Positions 42,742 through 51,485 of a stretch of 64,000 nt of DNA are shown here, in pieces; within the stretch, counting starts at the first letter, position 1, and each line of letters begins with the position of its first letter. This stretch comes from Bradyrhizobium sp. CCBAU 51765. Lineage in GTDB: Bacteria; Pseudomonadota; Alphaproteobacteria; Rhizobiales; Xanthobacteraceae. The position numbers and the translations under genes are program-made. Under the pieces are notes generated by a model. The model saw only the letters and a program-made list of their open reading frames with translations. It was not told where the DNA came from and did not search any database. The stretch covers positions 4,081,001 to 4,145,000 of the forward strand of contig NZ_CP030038.1 in the NCBI RefSeq assembly GCF_015291725.1, read 5' to 3'.

Positions 42742-44244
42742 CTAGACCGAGCCGGAGCGGTCGCGAAAGGCCTCGACCATCAGGGGGTTAAGCCCGAGCT
42801 CGCTGAGCGCTTCGCGGGCGCGGGCATTGTCCTGGGCGCGTCCCGCCAGCCGGTGACCCGAGAGGCGGTCGGGCAGCGCCGTGAGCAGGGCGCCCTGGCC
42901 GAGCCGGCGCGCCCATTCCTGGAGGTCGTTGGAGAGGAAACGGTAGCCGCCGACGGCCATGATGCCGGAGGGCGGCGCAGTGATGCAGATCGCGCCACTC
43001 GGTCGGTCGAGCCGCGCGGCGTAACCGGTGTCGACATAGTCGCGCGGCGGCTGCGCGGTCAGCGTCTCGCCGACCGGCTGCGGTGGGGCGTAGGCCGCGA
43101 TCGGCACCATCGCGCCGCGCAGGCCGAGCGTGCCCTTCGGTGTCAGCAGGATTTCGCCGGCAATGGAGGAGCCCGACTGCTCGCGCGGGGCGCCGTGCGG
43201 TCCTGGCATGACCGGCACCGGCATGCCGTCCTCGCCGCGGCGGGTGCCGAACAGTCCGGCCTCGCCGAACAGATAGACGTCGGTCAGCGGCGCATGCGGC
43301 GCGATCCAGGCATCGCTCGTCGCGACCTGCTCGGGCGCACGCCACAGGCCGATGACGTTGCGCAACGAGGGCATCCGTGCCGCGAGGTCGGCATCACCGA
43401 GCCGCAACGCAAGCTGCGCCGGCGCAATCAGCACCTCGCATTCGTGCGCGTTGATCTGCTGCTCCAGCACCTCGTTCTCGAACGGGTGATGCAGCGCCAG
43501 CGTGCCACCCGAGAGCAGCCATACCGCGAGCGAGGAGGCGAGGCCCGCGAACGACATCGGGGCGAACGCCGCCATCACGGTCGCACCCTGCCTGATGTCG
43601 GCTTCCAGCGACATGGCGAGCCCCCCGGCGATCAGGCTGAAATGCGGCCGCGGCACCGGACGGAAGCCTTCGGCGGTGACGTCGAAGGAGATCATCGCCG
43701 CCTTGCGGCCGTCCTGGATCACGGCGCGCGTCAGGCCGGGCGGGCGGGCGAGGACGTCGTCGAGCGACGCCATGCCTTCCGGGAGGTCGGCGCCGAAGCC
43801 GCAGACGTGACGGATGGAGAAGGCTTCGGCGGCCGCATGCATCGCGAGGTCGGCATAGCTGACGCCGTCGACCGTGCTCATGGTGACGATGGCGCGTGCC
43901 GCGGTGCGGTTCAGCGCAGCAGTCAGTTCCGCATGCCGCCAGAGCAGCGGCAGCACCGCGACGACGAGGCCGGCGCGATGGGCCGCCAGCACGGTGAGCA
44001 CGAACTCGACCGTATTCGGCAGCTGGATCGCGATGACGGAATTGGCCGGCAGGCCCGATTCGACGAAATGTGCCGACAGCGCCTCGATGGCCGTATCGGC
44101 CTCGGCATAGGTCATCCGCCGCGGCTGGTGCCCGGTCACGCGCGCCTTGTTGAGGGGATCGAGCAGAGCGAGCGCGTGCGGCTGCCGAATCAGCGTGCGC
44201 TGAAACAGCGTGTCGAGCGTCGGCGATATTGCTGGCTGGTTCAC
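42742..44244 (-). CDS. Degenerate AMP-binding (acyl-CoA synthetase-like) protein
   Basis: A 500-residue protein with the acyl-adenylate-synthetase fold: MTYAEADTAIEALSAHF, VIAIQLPNTVEFVLTVLAAHRAGLVVAV, and a C-terminal GIMAVGGYRFLSNDLQEW. The key motifs are altered. The phosphate-binding YTSGTTGxPK loop is replaced by MISFDVTAEGFRPVPRP, the YGxTE motif by YLFGEAGLFG, and TGD by TGY. The catalytic C-terminal Lys region ends PLMVEAFRDRSGSV. It may have lost adenylation or have changed chemistry. It starts 4 bases after the binding-protein stop, implying cotranscription. Confidence 0.7.
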   Translation of the reverse strand: MNQPAISPTLDTLFQRTLIRQPHALALLDPLNKARVTGHQPRRMTYAEADTAIEALSAHFVESGLPANSVIAIQLPNTVEFVLTVLAAHRAGLVVAVLPLLWRHAELTAALNRTAARAIVTMSTVDGVSYADLAMHAAAEAFSIRHVCGFGADLPEGMASLDDVLARPPGLTRAVIQDGRKAAMISFDVTAEGFRPVPRPHFSLIAGGLAMSLEADIRQGATVMAAFAPMSFAGLASSLAVWLLSGGTLALHHPFENEVLEQQINAHECEVLIAPAQLALRLGDADLAARMPSLRNVIGLWRAPEQVATSDAWIAPHAPLTDVYLFGEAGLFGTRRGEDGMPVPVMPGPHGAPREQSGSSIAGEILLTPKGTLGLRGAMVPIAAYAPPQPVGETLTAQPPRDYVDTGYAARLDRPSGAICITAPPSGIMAVGGYRFLSNDLQEWARRLGQGALLTALPDRLSGHRLAGRAQDNARAREALSELGLNPLMVEAFRDRSGSV

Positions 44245-44248
44245 GGCG

Positions 44249-46093
44249 TCACTTTGCCTGATGAGCTTGCGGCTGCCCCTTCGCCCACCAGGTCTCCGGC
44301 AAATAGCCGGAGAGCGAGGTGGCCTTGGGCCGTTCTATCCGATTCCAGCGCGCGATCCATTGCTCCGATATGTTAAACAGCGGGATTGTGTAGAAGCCCG
44401 CGATCAGAGCGCGGTCGAGCGCCCGCACCGCCGGGACGAAGTCCGTATGTTCACGGGCCTCCAGCAGGGCGGCGATCATGGCATCCACCGCGGGATCCCT
44501 GGCGCCCATGTAGTTGCGCGTGCCGGGATTGTCCGCGGCAGCACTGCCCCAATAGAAATATTGCTCGTTGCCGGGCGAGAGCGACTGGTCCCAGCGGTTC
44601 TGGATCATGTCGAACTCGTAAGCGAGCCGGCGCTGGTCGAATTGCACGGGATCGACCGAGCGAACGGTCGGCTCGATGCCGGCGCGCTTGAGGTCGCGCT
44701 GGAAGGCGAGCGCGATGCGCTCCTGATCGCGGGTCGTCACCATGATCTCGAAGGTGAAGGGCGCCTTGGTCGCACGATTGCGCAGCACGGTGCCGTCGAG
44801 ATCGTAGCCGGCCTCCGACAACAGCTTCAGCGCGGCGCGCAGCGTCGTGCGGTCGCGGCCCGATCCGTCGGTGACCGGCAGGCGATAACTGCCATCCATG
44901 ATATCGGGCGGAATCCGTGCGGCGAACGGCTTGAGCAGCTCGCGTTCGCGTGCATCCGCCGGGCGGCCATAGGCCGACAGGTCCGAGCCGGCGAAATAGC
45001 CGGCAGCGCGCGAATAGAGCCCGAAGAAGTAATTGCGGTTGACCAGCTCGAAGTCGAACAGCAGCGTCAGGGCCTGGCGCACCCGGATGTCGGCGAAGAT
45101 CGGGCGGCGGGTGTTGAACACCAGGAATTCGGAGGGCTGCGGCAAGCCGGGCTTGGCGGTGTCGCGGATCACGTCGCCGCTCCGTGCGGCCGGAAAATCG
45201 TAACCGTCGTGCCAGCGCAGCGGCTCGTGCTCGATGCGGAAATCGTAGAGCCCGCGCTTGAAGGCTTCGAACTGGCCGTTGGCCTCGCGAAAGTAATCGA
45301 GCCGGATCTCGTCGAAATTGTAGATCCCGCGGTTGATCGCGAGGTCGCGGCCCCAATAGTCGGGATTGCGGGTCAGCGTCACGCTGGCTCCGGGCTTCAC
45401 GGCCGTGACCCGATAAGGGCCCGAGCCGACCGGCGCCGTCAGCGTGGTTTCCTCGAAGGCCGCGACGTCGATTGCGTGCTTCGGCAGGACCGGCATCAGG
45501 CCGAGAATCAACGGCAGCTCGCGGTCGTTGGCACCTGTGAGATCGAAGCGGACGGTGAGGGGATCGGGCGCCGTGGCCTTGGCAACTTTGGCGTAGTACT
45601 GCCGGTGGTTGGGGCGGCCGTGGTCGCGCAGCAGCTGCCAGGAGAACAGTACGTCCTCGGCCAGCACGGGTTTGCCGTCGGAGAAGCGGGCGCGCGGATC
45701 GAGGCGGAAGGTGACGAAGCTCCGTTCGTCGTCGGTTTCGACCGTCCTGGCGAGCAGGCCATAGAGCGTGAACGGCTCGTCATTGCCGCGGGCGAGCAGG
45801 CTCTCGACCACGTAGCTCCGCATCTGCTGCACGGCCAATCCTCTCACGATGAAGGGATTGAGGCTGTCGAAGGTTCCGAGAATCCCCCAGGTCAAGCGGC
45901 CGCCCTTGGGGGCGTCGGGGTTGGCGTAGGGCATGTGGGTGAAGTCGGCCGGCATCGCCGGCTTGCCGTGCATGGCGATGGCATGAGCCTCCTCGGCCCG
46001 GGCGGCGCCTGCCGAAAGTCCGGTGACCACAGCGAGGGCGACGACGCAGAGGCGGACGCCGAAGCCTTCGAGAAGGCGCTGGAACATGAACAT
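44249..46093 (-). CDS. Periplasmic solute-binding protein, SBP family 5 (YejA-like)
   Basis: The start is set at ATG 46093 (or 46087), giving a signal peptide of about 33 residues ending GAARA/EE. The mature protein opens HAIAMHGKPAMPADFTHMPY and has NPDAPKGGRLTWGILGTFDSLNPF, matching YejA-like peptide-binding proteins of ABC importers; length about 614 fits. SYRLPVTDGSGRDR and IQNRWDQSLSPGNEQYFYW are typical of the second lobe. No permease genes follow; instead a degenerate AMP-binding gene is coupled behind it. Confidence 0.88.
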   Translation of the reverse strand: MFMFQRLLEGFGVRLCVVALAVVTGLSAGAARAEEAHAIAMHGKPAMPADFTHMPYANPDAPKGGRLTWGILGTFDSLNPFIVRGLAVQQMRSYVVESLLARGNDEPFTLYGLLARTVETDDERSFVTFRLDPRARFSDGKPVLAEDVLFSWQLLRDHGRPNHRQYYAKVAKATAPDPLTVRFDLTGANDRELPLILGLMPVLPKHAIDVAAFEETTLTAPVGSGPYRVTAVKPGASVTLTRNPDYWGRDLAINRGIYNFDEIRLDYFREANGQFEAFKRGLYDFRIEHEPLRWHDGYDFPAARSGDVIRDTAKPGLPQPSEFLVFNTRRPIFADIRVRQALTLLFDFELVNRNYFFGLYSRAAGYFAGSDLSAYGRPADARERELLKPFAARIPPDIMDGSYRLPVTDGSGRDRTTLRAALKLLSEAGYDLDGTVLRNRATKAPFTFEIMVTTRDQERIALAFQRDLKRAGIEPTVRSVDPVQFDQRRLAYEFDMIQNRWDQSLSPGNEQYFYWGSAAADNPGTRNYMGARDPAVDAMIAALLEAREHTDFVPAVRALDRALIAGFYTIPLFNISEQWIARWNRIERPKATSLSGYLPETWWAKGQPQAHQAK

Positions 46094-46352
46094 CGGCACA
46101 CGGTGATTCGACGACCGGCGGGACTGAATCCTATCACAGGGAATTTGGTGGGGCGTTGGCGCCAAGCCGGCCAAAGGCGGTTGTCGGCATTGATCTTTTC
46201 GTCGGCCACGTTAAAAGGCGGGCAATCGCGCAAGAGCGTCGAGCCCGTCACCTATCCGCCTCAATTGACGGGGAGAGAGCCGCGCCCAAGGCGGCCAGGT
46301 TCGGCGCTTCGGAGCGGTTCGGGCACTTCCCGTTCAGAAAGGGTTTTCCGCA

Positions 46353-47159
46353 ATGAATTTCCGTTACTTGGCCGCGTCCGTCCGGCCGCGCGGGCGACTT
46401 CTCGCCCTGTTGACGGCGACGGCGTTGGCCATTCCGTTTGCCGCCGAGGCCCAGACCCCTGCGCCAGCCCCGGGCGCGCCCAAGGCGGCTCCGGCTCCGA
46501 AAGCGGCTCCCAAGGCTGCCCCCAAGGCGGCTCCGGCGCCCCAGGCCCAGGCACCAGCCCCGGGCGCTCCGGCGCAGCAGGGCGCGGCCCAGCCCGCTGA
46601 CCAGCAAATCCAGCTGATCTACGCCCCCTGGACCAAGTTCTGCCTCAAGGGCCAGGACGCCAATGCCAAGCAGGTCTGCTTCACCGGCAAGGACGGCCGC
46701 ATCGAGTCGGGCCAGCCGGTCATTGCCGCCGTCATCATCGAGCCGGAAGGCGAGCCCAAGAAGATCCTGCGCGTGACGCTGCCGCTCGGCATGCAGCTCG
46801 TGCACGGCACCCGCATCATCGTCGACAACAATGCGCCGCTGCAGAGCCCGTATGTGATCTGCTTCCAGAACGGCTGCATGTCCGACTACGAGGCCACGCC
46901 CGAGCTCATCAACAACATGAAGAAGGGCCAGAATCTCGTTGTCCAGGCGATCAATGCCAACGGCGCGCCGCTGACCCTGCCGCTGCCGCTCGCCGGCGAA
47001 TTCCAGAAGGCCTATGACGGTCCGCCGACCGATCCGAAGGTGTTCGAGGAAACCCAGAAGAAGCTTCAGGAAGAGCTTCAGAAGAAGGCCGACGAGCAGC
47101 GCAAGAAGCTCGAGCAGCAGGGCGGCGCGCCCGGGGCACCTCCGACTGCGCAGAAGTAA
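46353..47159 (+). CDS. Invasion-associated locus B (IalB) family protein
   Basis: A 268-residue protein with a signal peptide (about residues 1-33, AIPFAAEA/QT). A Pro/Ala/Lys low-complexity linker follows (about 35-85, repeats of PKAAPKAA). The IalB domain has WTKFCLKGQDANAKQVCFTG, KILRVTLPLGMQLVHGTRII and PYVICFQNGCMSDYEAT, carrying the four conserved cysteines. A charged C-terminal coiled coil (EETQKKLQEELQKKADEQRK) ends it. The family is periplasmic and was first linked to Bartonella invasion; its role in free-living relatives is unknown. It ends at a strong shared terminator. Confidence 0.9.
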   Translation: MNFRYLAASVRPRGRLLALLTATALAIPFAAEAQTPAPAPGAPKAAPAPKAAPKAAPKAAPAPQAQAPAPGAPAQQGAAQPADQQIQLIYAPWTKFCLKGQDANAKQVCFTGKDGRIESGQPVIAAVIIEPEGEPKKILRVTLPLGMQLVHGTRIIVDNNAPLQSPYVICFQNGCMSDYEATPELINNMKKGQNLVVQAINANGAPLTLPLPLAGEFQKAYDGPPTDPKVFEETQKKLQEELQKKADEQRKKLEQQGGAPGAPPTAQK

Positions 47160-47179
47160 TCAGGCCAGATTCCGATATG

Positions 47180-47209
47180 AAAAAGGCGCTCGTTTCGAGC
47201 GCCTTTTTT
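47180..47209. terminator. Bidirectional intrinsic terminator
   Basis: AAAAAGGCGCTCG pairs with CGAGCGCCTTTTTT around TTT (core stem 47185-47192 with 47196-47203). A-run and T-run on both sides let it stop the ialB transcript and the convergent hspQ transcript. Confidence 0.93.
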
Positions 47210-47231
47210 GCTTGCCGCCCACCGGCGACGA

Positions 47232-47564
47232 TCAGTTCAGCGATGAGTTGCGGGGGCGATAGCCGCCGGCCTTGTCCTTGATGAAGATCTCGGCGACCTG
47301 CGAATGCCGGACCGGCTCGCCGGAATCGTCCGGCAACAGGTTCTGCTCCGAGACATAGGCGACGTATTCCGATTCCGCGTTCTCCGCGAGCAGGTGATAG
47401 AACGGCTGGTCCTTGTTGGGCCGCACCTCCTCGGGGATCGACAGCCACCACTCCTCGGTGTTGTTGAATTCCGGATCGATGTCGAAGATTACCCCCCGGA
47501 ACGAGAAGATCCGGTGGCGAACGACCTGTCCGATCTGGAATTTCGCGGTCCGCGCTTTAATCAT
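47232..47564 (-). CDS. hspQ: Heat-shock protein HspQ
   Basis: A 110-residue protein with the HspQ/YccV (hemimethylated-DNA-binding-fold) pattern: AKFQIGQVVRHRIFSFRGVIFDIDPEF, WWLSIPEEVRPNKDQPFYHLL and YVSEQNLLPDDSGEPVRHSQ. In enterobacteria HspQ is an adaptor that enhances Lon proteolysis. It converges on ialB across the shared terminator. Confidence 0.92.
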   Translation of the reverse strand: MIKARTAKFQIGQVVRHRIFSFRGVIFDIDPEFNNTEEWWLSIPEEVRPNKDQPFYHLLAENAESEYVAYVSEQNLLPDDSGEPVRHSQVAEIFIKDKAGGYRPRNSSLN

Positions 47565-47670
47565 TCCCCGTCGATAGACCAGGATTGTGGCCGATGCTAG
47601 TGCCCTCGTCTGGAATTAACCTTCGTTTCCGGGGCGGATAGCCCCCAAGCCTTCAGAAAACACTTCACCA

Positions 47671-48624
47671 ATGGTCGATATCCTCAATCTGGCGTTGCCT
47701 TATTTTGGCTTGATCTTCGTCGGCTTCGCCTGCGGCAAGGTCAAATCCCTCCCGGAATCGGGCCTCGCCTGGATGAACTTCTTCCTGCTCTACGTGTCGC
47801 TGCCGGCGCTGCTGTTCGCGATCATGTCGAAAACACCGTTTTCGGAATTGAATAACCCGCCATTCCTGGTCGCGACCACGCTGTCGACGGTTGCCGCGTT
47901 CACGCTGGCGCTGGTCGTCGGCAAGGTCTTGGGCCGGCTGTCGCTGCGCGAGGCGACGCTCGCGGGTCTGTCCGGCGGCTACGGCAATATCGGCTATATG
48001 GGACCGGGTCTGGCGCTCGCGGTGCTGGGGCCGAAGGCGTCGGCGCCGACGGCGCTGATCTTCTGTTGCGACAGCATCTTCCTGTTCACGATCGTGCCGC
48101 TCTTGATCGAGCTCTCCGACCGTGACCATCCCTCGCTCGTGCACGCCTTTGGCGTCGTGCTGAAGCAGATCGTGCTCAACCCGCTGATCATGTCGGCCTG
48201 CTTCGGCGCGGCTGTGGCTGCGCTGCATATCGAGCTGCCGGTCGCGCTCGACCGCACCATCACCTTCCTCCAGAACGCAGCCGCTCCGACCGCACTGTTC
48301 GTGCTCGGTGTGACCGTGGCGCTGCGTCCGTTCGATCGGGTGCCGTGGGAAGTGCCTGCTGTGATCGCGGTCAAGCTCCTGATTCATCCGCTCGCAGCGT
48401 TCGGCCTGATGCTGGCGTTCGGTCCGTTCGCACAGCCCTGGGCGGCCACCGCCGTGCTGATGGCCTCGCTGCCGCCGGCGCTGAACGTGTTCGTGATCGC
48501 CCGGCAGAACAATGCCTGGATCGAATCCGCCTCCGTGGCAGTGCTGCTCGGCACCTTCGCCTCGGTGGTCACGCTGACCAGCGTGATGTGGTTGCTCCAG
48601 ACGGGACGGCTGGCGTTTCCGTGA
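47671..48624 (+). CDS. AEC-family transporter (auxin efflux carrier-like)
   Basis: A 317-residue protein of about ten membrane helices in two five-helix halves. The first half shows GLAWMNFFLLYVSLPALLF and GGYGNIGYMGPGLAL (the broken-helix GYGNxGYMG site); the second holds AAPTALFVLGVTVAL and ASLPPALNVFVIARQNN. AEC proteins export organic acids or related anions; the substrate here cannot be told. It converges on the UbiH-type gene with 6 bases between stops. Confidence 0.88.
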   Translation: MVDILNLALPYFGLIFVGFACGKVKSLPESGLAWMNFFLLYVSLPALLFAIMSKTPFSELNNPPFLVATTLSTVAAFTLALVVGKVLGRLSLREATLAGLSGGYGNIGYMGPGLALAVLGPKASAPTALIFCCDSIFLFTIVPLLIELSDRDHPSLVHAFGVVLKQIVLNPLIMSACFGAAVAALHIELPVALDRTITFLQNAAAPTALFVLGVTVALRPFDRVPWEVPAVIAVKLLIHPLAAFGLMLAFGPFAQPWAATAVLMASLPPALNVFVIARQNNAWIESASVAVLLGTFASVVTLTSVMWLLQTGRLAFP

Positions 48625-48630
48625 GGAGGC

Positions 48631-49815
48631 TTATCGCCGCCACGTCGGCGTCAGCCCCTCACGCATCGCAAATCGCCTGAGCGGGCCGATGGCGCCGAGC
48701 AGGTGCATGCCGACGGCGCGGACCGGCTGGAGCGGCAGAAAATCGTTGAGCAGGGAGCGGTTGGCGATGTCGATCGCAAAGGTGCGGCTCAAAATGTCCG
48801 GGCGCCGCGCACGGTCGTAGCGCCTGAGGATCTCGTCCGCGCCGGGATCCTGCCCCGAGGCGATGGCATCGTTCGCGAGCCGGGCAATGTCGGCGGCATC
48901 GCGCAGGCCGAGATTGAGGCCCTGGGCACCGATCGGCGGAACCACATGGGCGGCTTCGCCGACCAGCGCGATGCGATCGCGGCCGAAGGATTTCGGACGT
49001 TCGATCGCAAGCGGGAACAGGTTGCGCCCGGGCTCGACCGTCATGCGTCCCAGGATCGAATGCGACTGCTTCTCGATCGCGCCAGACAGCTCCTCATCGC
49101 TCAAGCCGCGAAGCCGCTCGGCTTCCGCCGGCGCCGAGACCCAGACGATGCTGGAGCGGTCGCCAGGCAGGGGGACGAACACGCAAGGCCCGTGCGGCGT
49201 GTGGAACTCGGTCGAGACATTGCGATGCGGCCGTGCGTGGCCGACGTTGAAGGTCAGGGCGGTCTGGCTCAGCTCGCGCCGCGTCACCTCGATGCCGGCG
49301 GCCTCGCGGCACAGCGAGTGCCGGCCGTCGGCACCGACCACCAGGCGGGCCGAGAGAAATTGTCCGGAGGCCGTGCGCACCGCGACGTCGTCGGCTTCGA
49401 TGACGACGCTCTCGGCCTCGTCGTCGAAGCGGACGAGGTTGGGCAGCTCGCCCGCGCGCTCTTCCAGCGCCAGCATCAGCGAGCGGTTGTCGATGTTGTA
49501 GCCGAACGCGTCGAGTCCGATTTCGTGACAGGAGAATCGCACCTCCGGCGCGCGGAACAGCCGGCCGGTGTCGTCGACGAGGCGCATGACCTCGAGCGCG
49601 GCCGCCTTGTCCTTGCAGCGCGGCCAGACGTCGAGGCCTTCCAGGAGATCGACGGAGGCGCCCAGCAGCGCAGTGGTGCGATTGTCGGCGTAGGGCACGC
49701 GCCGTGCCACCAGCGCGGTCCGGGCACCCGCCTGCGCCAGTGCGATGGCCGCCGCAAGTCCCGCCGGTCCGCCGCCGATCACGGCCGTGTCATGGAGTGT
49801 CGATGCGTCTGTCAT
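48631..49815 (-). CDS. UbiH/UbiF-family FAD monooxygenase
   Basis: A 394-residue flavoprotein. It has the N-terminal FAD Rossmann motif AVIGGGPAGLAAAIALAQAG (about residues 12-31), the mid-chain VVGADGRHSLCREAAGI (DG motif) and RIALVGEAAHVVPPIGAQGLNLGLRD (GD-type motif with a family-typical PxxAQGLN). These are the marks of ubiquinone-ring hydroxylases. It probably catalyses one hydroxylation in ubiquinone biosynthesis; which position is not certain, since alphaproteobacteria use several such enzymes. It diverges from pcs. Confidence 0.88.
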   Translation of the reverse strand: MTDASTLHDTAVIGGGPAGLAAAIALAQAGARTALVARRVPYADNRTTALLGASVDLLEGLDVWPRCKDKAAALEVMRLVDDTGRLFRAPEVRFSCHEIGLDAFGYNIDNRSLMLALEERAGELPNLVRFDDEAESVVIEADDVAVRTASGQFLSARLVVGADGRHSLCREAAGIEVTRRELSQTALTFNVGHARPHRNVSTEFHTPHGPCVFVPLPGDRSSIVWVSAPAEAERLRGLSDEELSGAIEKQSHSILGRMTVEPGRNLFPLAIERPKSFGRDRIALVGEAAHVVPPIGAQGLNLGLRDAADIARLANDAIASGQDPGADEILRRYDRARRPDILSRTFAIDIANRSLLNDFLPLQPVRAVGMHLLGAIGPLRRFAMREGLTPTWRR

Positions 49816-49944
49816 GGAACGACATTGGACACGGCCGGCGGCGAATTCAAGCCCACCTATATTTCCCTGATTTTATGGCGAATTGTGCGATCGTGCGCCG
49901 CAATGGCGGATGTGCAAACCGGTCCCATTCTGATAGCAGAAGCC

Positions 49945-50682
49945 ATGGATAGCCAGCAGGATTCCCTGAAACCGAGACCGGCGATCCGCGCCGCGGCGCT
50001 CTCGGTGCACATCTTCACCGCGTTCGGCGCGGCGATCGCGCTATTGGCGATGCTGGAGGCCGTGCGCGAGCACTGGGCGGCGATGTTTCAGTGGCTGGGC
50101 GTCGCCCTCATCATCGATGCGATCGACGGGCCGATCGCGCGCCGGCTCGACGTCAAGAACGTACAGCCGAACTGGTCGGGTGACGTGCTCGATCTCGTGG
50201 TCGACTTCGTCACCTATGTCTTCGTGCCGGCCTACGCGATCGTGGCGAGCGGGCTGTTGCTGCCGGTCGCGGCTCCCTTGCTCGGCATCGCCATCATCGT
50301 CACCAGCGCACTTTATTTCGCCGATCTGCGCATGAAGGCCGACGACAACCATTTCCGCGGTTTCCCGGCGCTGTGGAACGCGGCGGCGTTCTACCTGTTC
50401 CTGTTGCACTGGCCGCCGCTCTGGTCGACGCTGCTGGTGGCCGCGCTCGTCGTGCTGACCTTCGTGCCGTTCCACGTGCTGCATCCGGTCCGCGTTGTGC
50501 GGCTGCGCTGGCTGACGATGTCGCTGATCGCGATCTGGGCGGTGCTGGGCATCTACACGCTGGCGATGGATTTCCGCGTCGGCACCGGCGTGACCATCGT
50601 GCTCTGCGCCATTGCGCTCTGGATCAGCTTCAGCGACGCCTTGATCCGCCTGGCGAGATCCTTGGCGAGATCCTTGGCGTGA
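49945..50682 (+). CDS. pcs: Phosphatidylcholine synthase Pcs
   Basis: A 245-residue integral membrane CDP-alcohol phosphotransferase. ATG 49945 is preferred; ATG 49903 is possible. The catalytic motif is complete: DGPIARRLDVKNVQPNWSGD followed by VLDLVVDFV, fitting D-G-x2-A-R-x8-12-G-x3-D-x3-D. About eight helices are expected. Pcs condenses choline with CDP-diacylglycerol to make phosphatidylcholine directly, a route typical of plant- and animal-associated alphaproteobacteria and important for symbiosis. The 3' end carries a 12-base tandem repeat encoding RSLARSLA and overlaps the terC start by one base (TGATG). Confidence 0.92.
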   Translation: MDSQQDSLKPRPAIRAAALSVHIFTAFGAAIALLAMLEAVREHWAAMFQWLGVALIIDAIDGPIARRLDVKNVQPNWSGDVLDLVVDFVTYVFVPAYAIVASGLLLPVAAPLLGIAIIVTSALYFADLRMKADDNHFRGFPALWNAAAFYLFLLHWPPLWSTLLVAALVVLTFVPFHVLHPVRVVRLRWLTMSLIAIWAVLGIYTLAMDFRVGTGVTIVLCAIALWISFSDALIRLARSLARSLA

Positions 50683-51413
50683 TGCACCTGTTGACCAGCC
50701 CGGAAGCCTGGGCCGCGCTGCTCACCTTGACGGCGCTCGAGATCGTGCTCGGCATCGACAACGTCATCTTCATCTCGGTGATCGTCTCGCGCATCCCGGA
50801 GCAGCAGGCGTACCGCGCCCGCCAGATCGGGCTGGCGCTGGCGCTGGTGTTCCGCATCCTCCTGCTCAGCGTGCTGGTCTGGCTGATCGGCCTGACTGAG
50901 CCGGTGCTCTCGTTTGCAAGTTACGACTTCTCCTGGCGCGACCTCATCCTGATCGGCGGCGGCCTGTTCCTGATCGCCAAGGCGACGCACGAGATTCACG
51001 CCGAGGTCGAGGCCGATGACGGCGAGGGCGACCACAAATCCGGCGCGAGCGCCTTCTTCTGGGTGATCGTCCAGATCATCGTCATCGATATCGTGTTCTC
51101 GCTGGACTCGATCATCACCGCGATCGGCATGGCGCAGGACATCGAGATCATGGTCGCGGCCGTCGTGATCGCATGCCTGATCATGTATATTTCGTCGGGC
51201 CCGGTGTCGCGATTCGTCGCGGAGCATCCGACCACGAAGATGCTGGCGCTGGCGTTCCTGGTGCTGATCGGCGTCGCGCTGGTCGCGGACGGATTGGCGT
51301 TTCATATTCCACGCGGCTACATCTATTTCGCGATTGCGTTTTCGGCGGCGGTGGAATTCTTCAACGTGCTGGCCAAGCGCAACCGCAGGAAGGCCGGCAA
51401 GTCGTCTGCTTGA
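50682..51413 (+). CDS. TerC-family membrane protein
   Basis: A 243-residue protein with seven to eight membrane helices. ALEIVLGIDNVIFISVIVSRIP and IIVIDIVFSLDSIITAIGMAQD carry the two EIxLGxDN/DIxFSxDS motifs that define TerC (metal efflux) proteins. ATG 50682 overlaps the pcs stop by one base, so coupling is likely. Relatives export manganese during secretion or protect against tellurite. Confidence 0.92.
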   Translation: MHLLTSPEAWAALLTLTALEIVLGIDNVIFISVIVSRIPEQQAYRARQIGLALALVFRILLLSVLVWLIGLTEPVLSFASYDFSWRDLILIGGGLFLIAKATHEIHAEVEADDGEGDHKSGASAFFWVIVQIIVIDIVFSLDSIITAIGMAQDIEIMVAAVVIACLIMYISSGPVSRFVAEHPTTKMLALAFLVLIGVALVADGLAFHIPRGYIYFAIAFSAAVEFFNVLAKRNRRKAGKSSA

Positions 51414-51485
51414 TCGTTGCGGCCGGCCCCGAGTTGACAAGGCTGGCGCGATGGCTTTCGCTCAGTCGCGAGAAGAGGAGGTCAA

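Noticed and set aside
48703..49944. Long in-frame extension upstream of pcs
   Set aside because: It reads antisense through the UbiH-type gene with shadow-like composition; pcs starts at 49945 or 49903.
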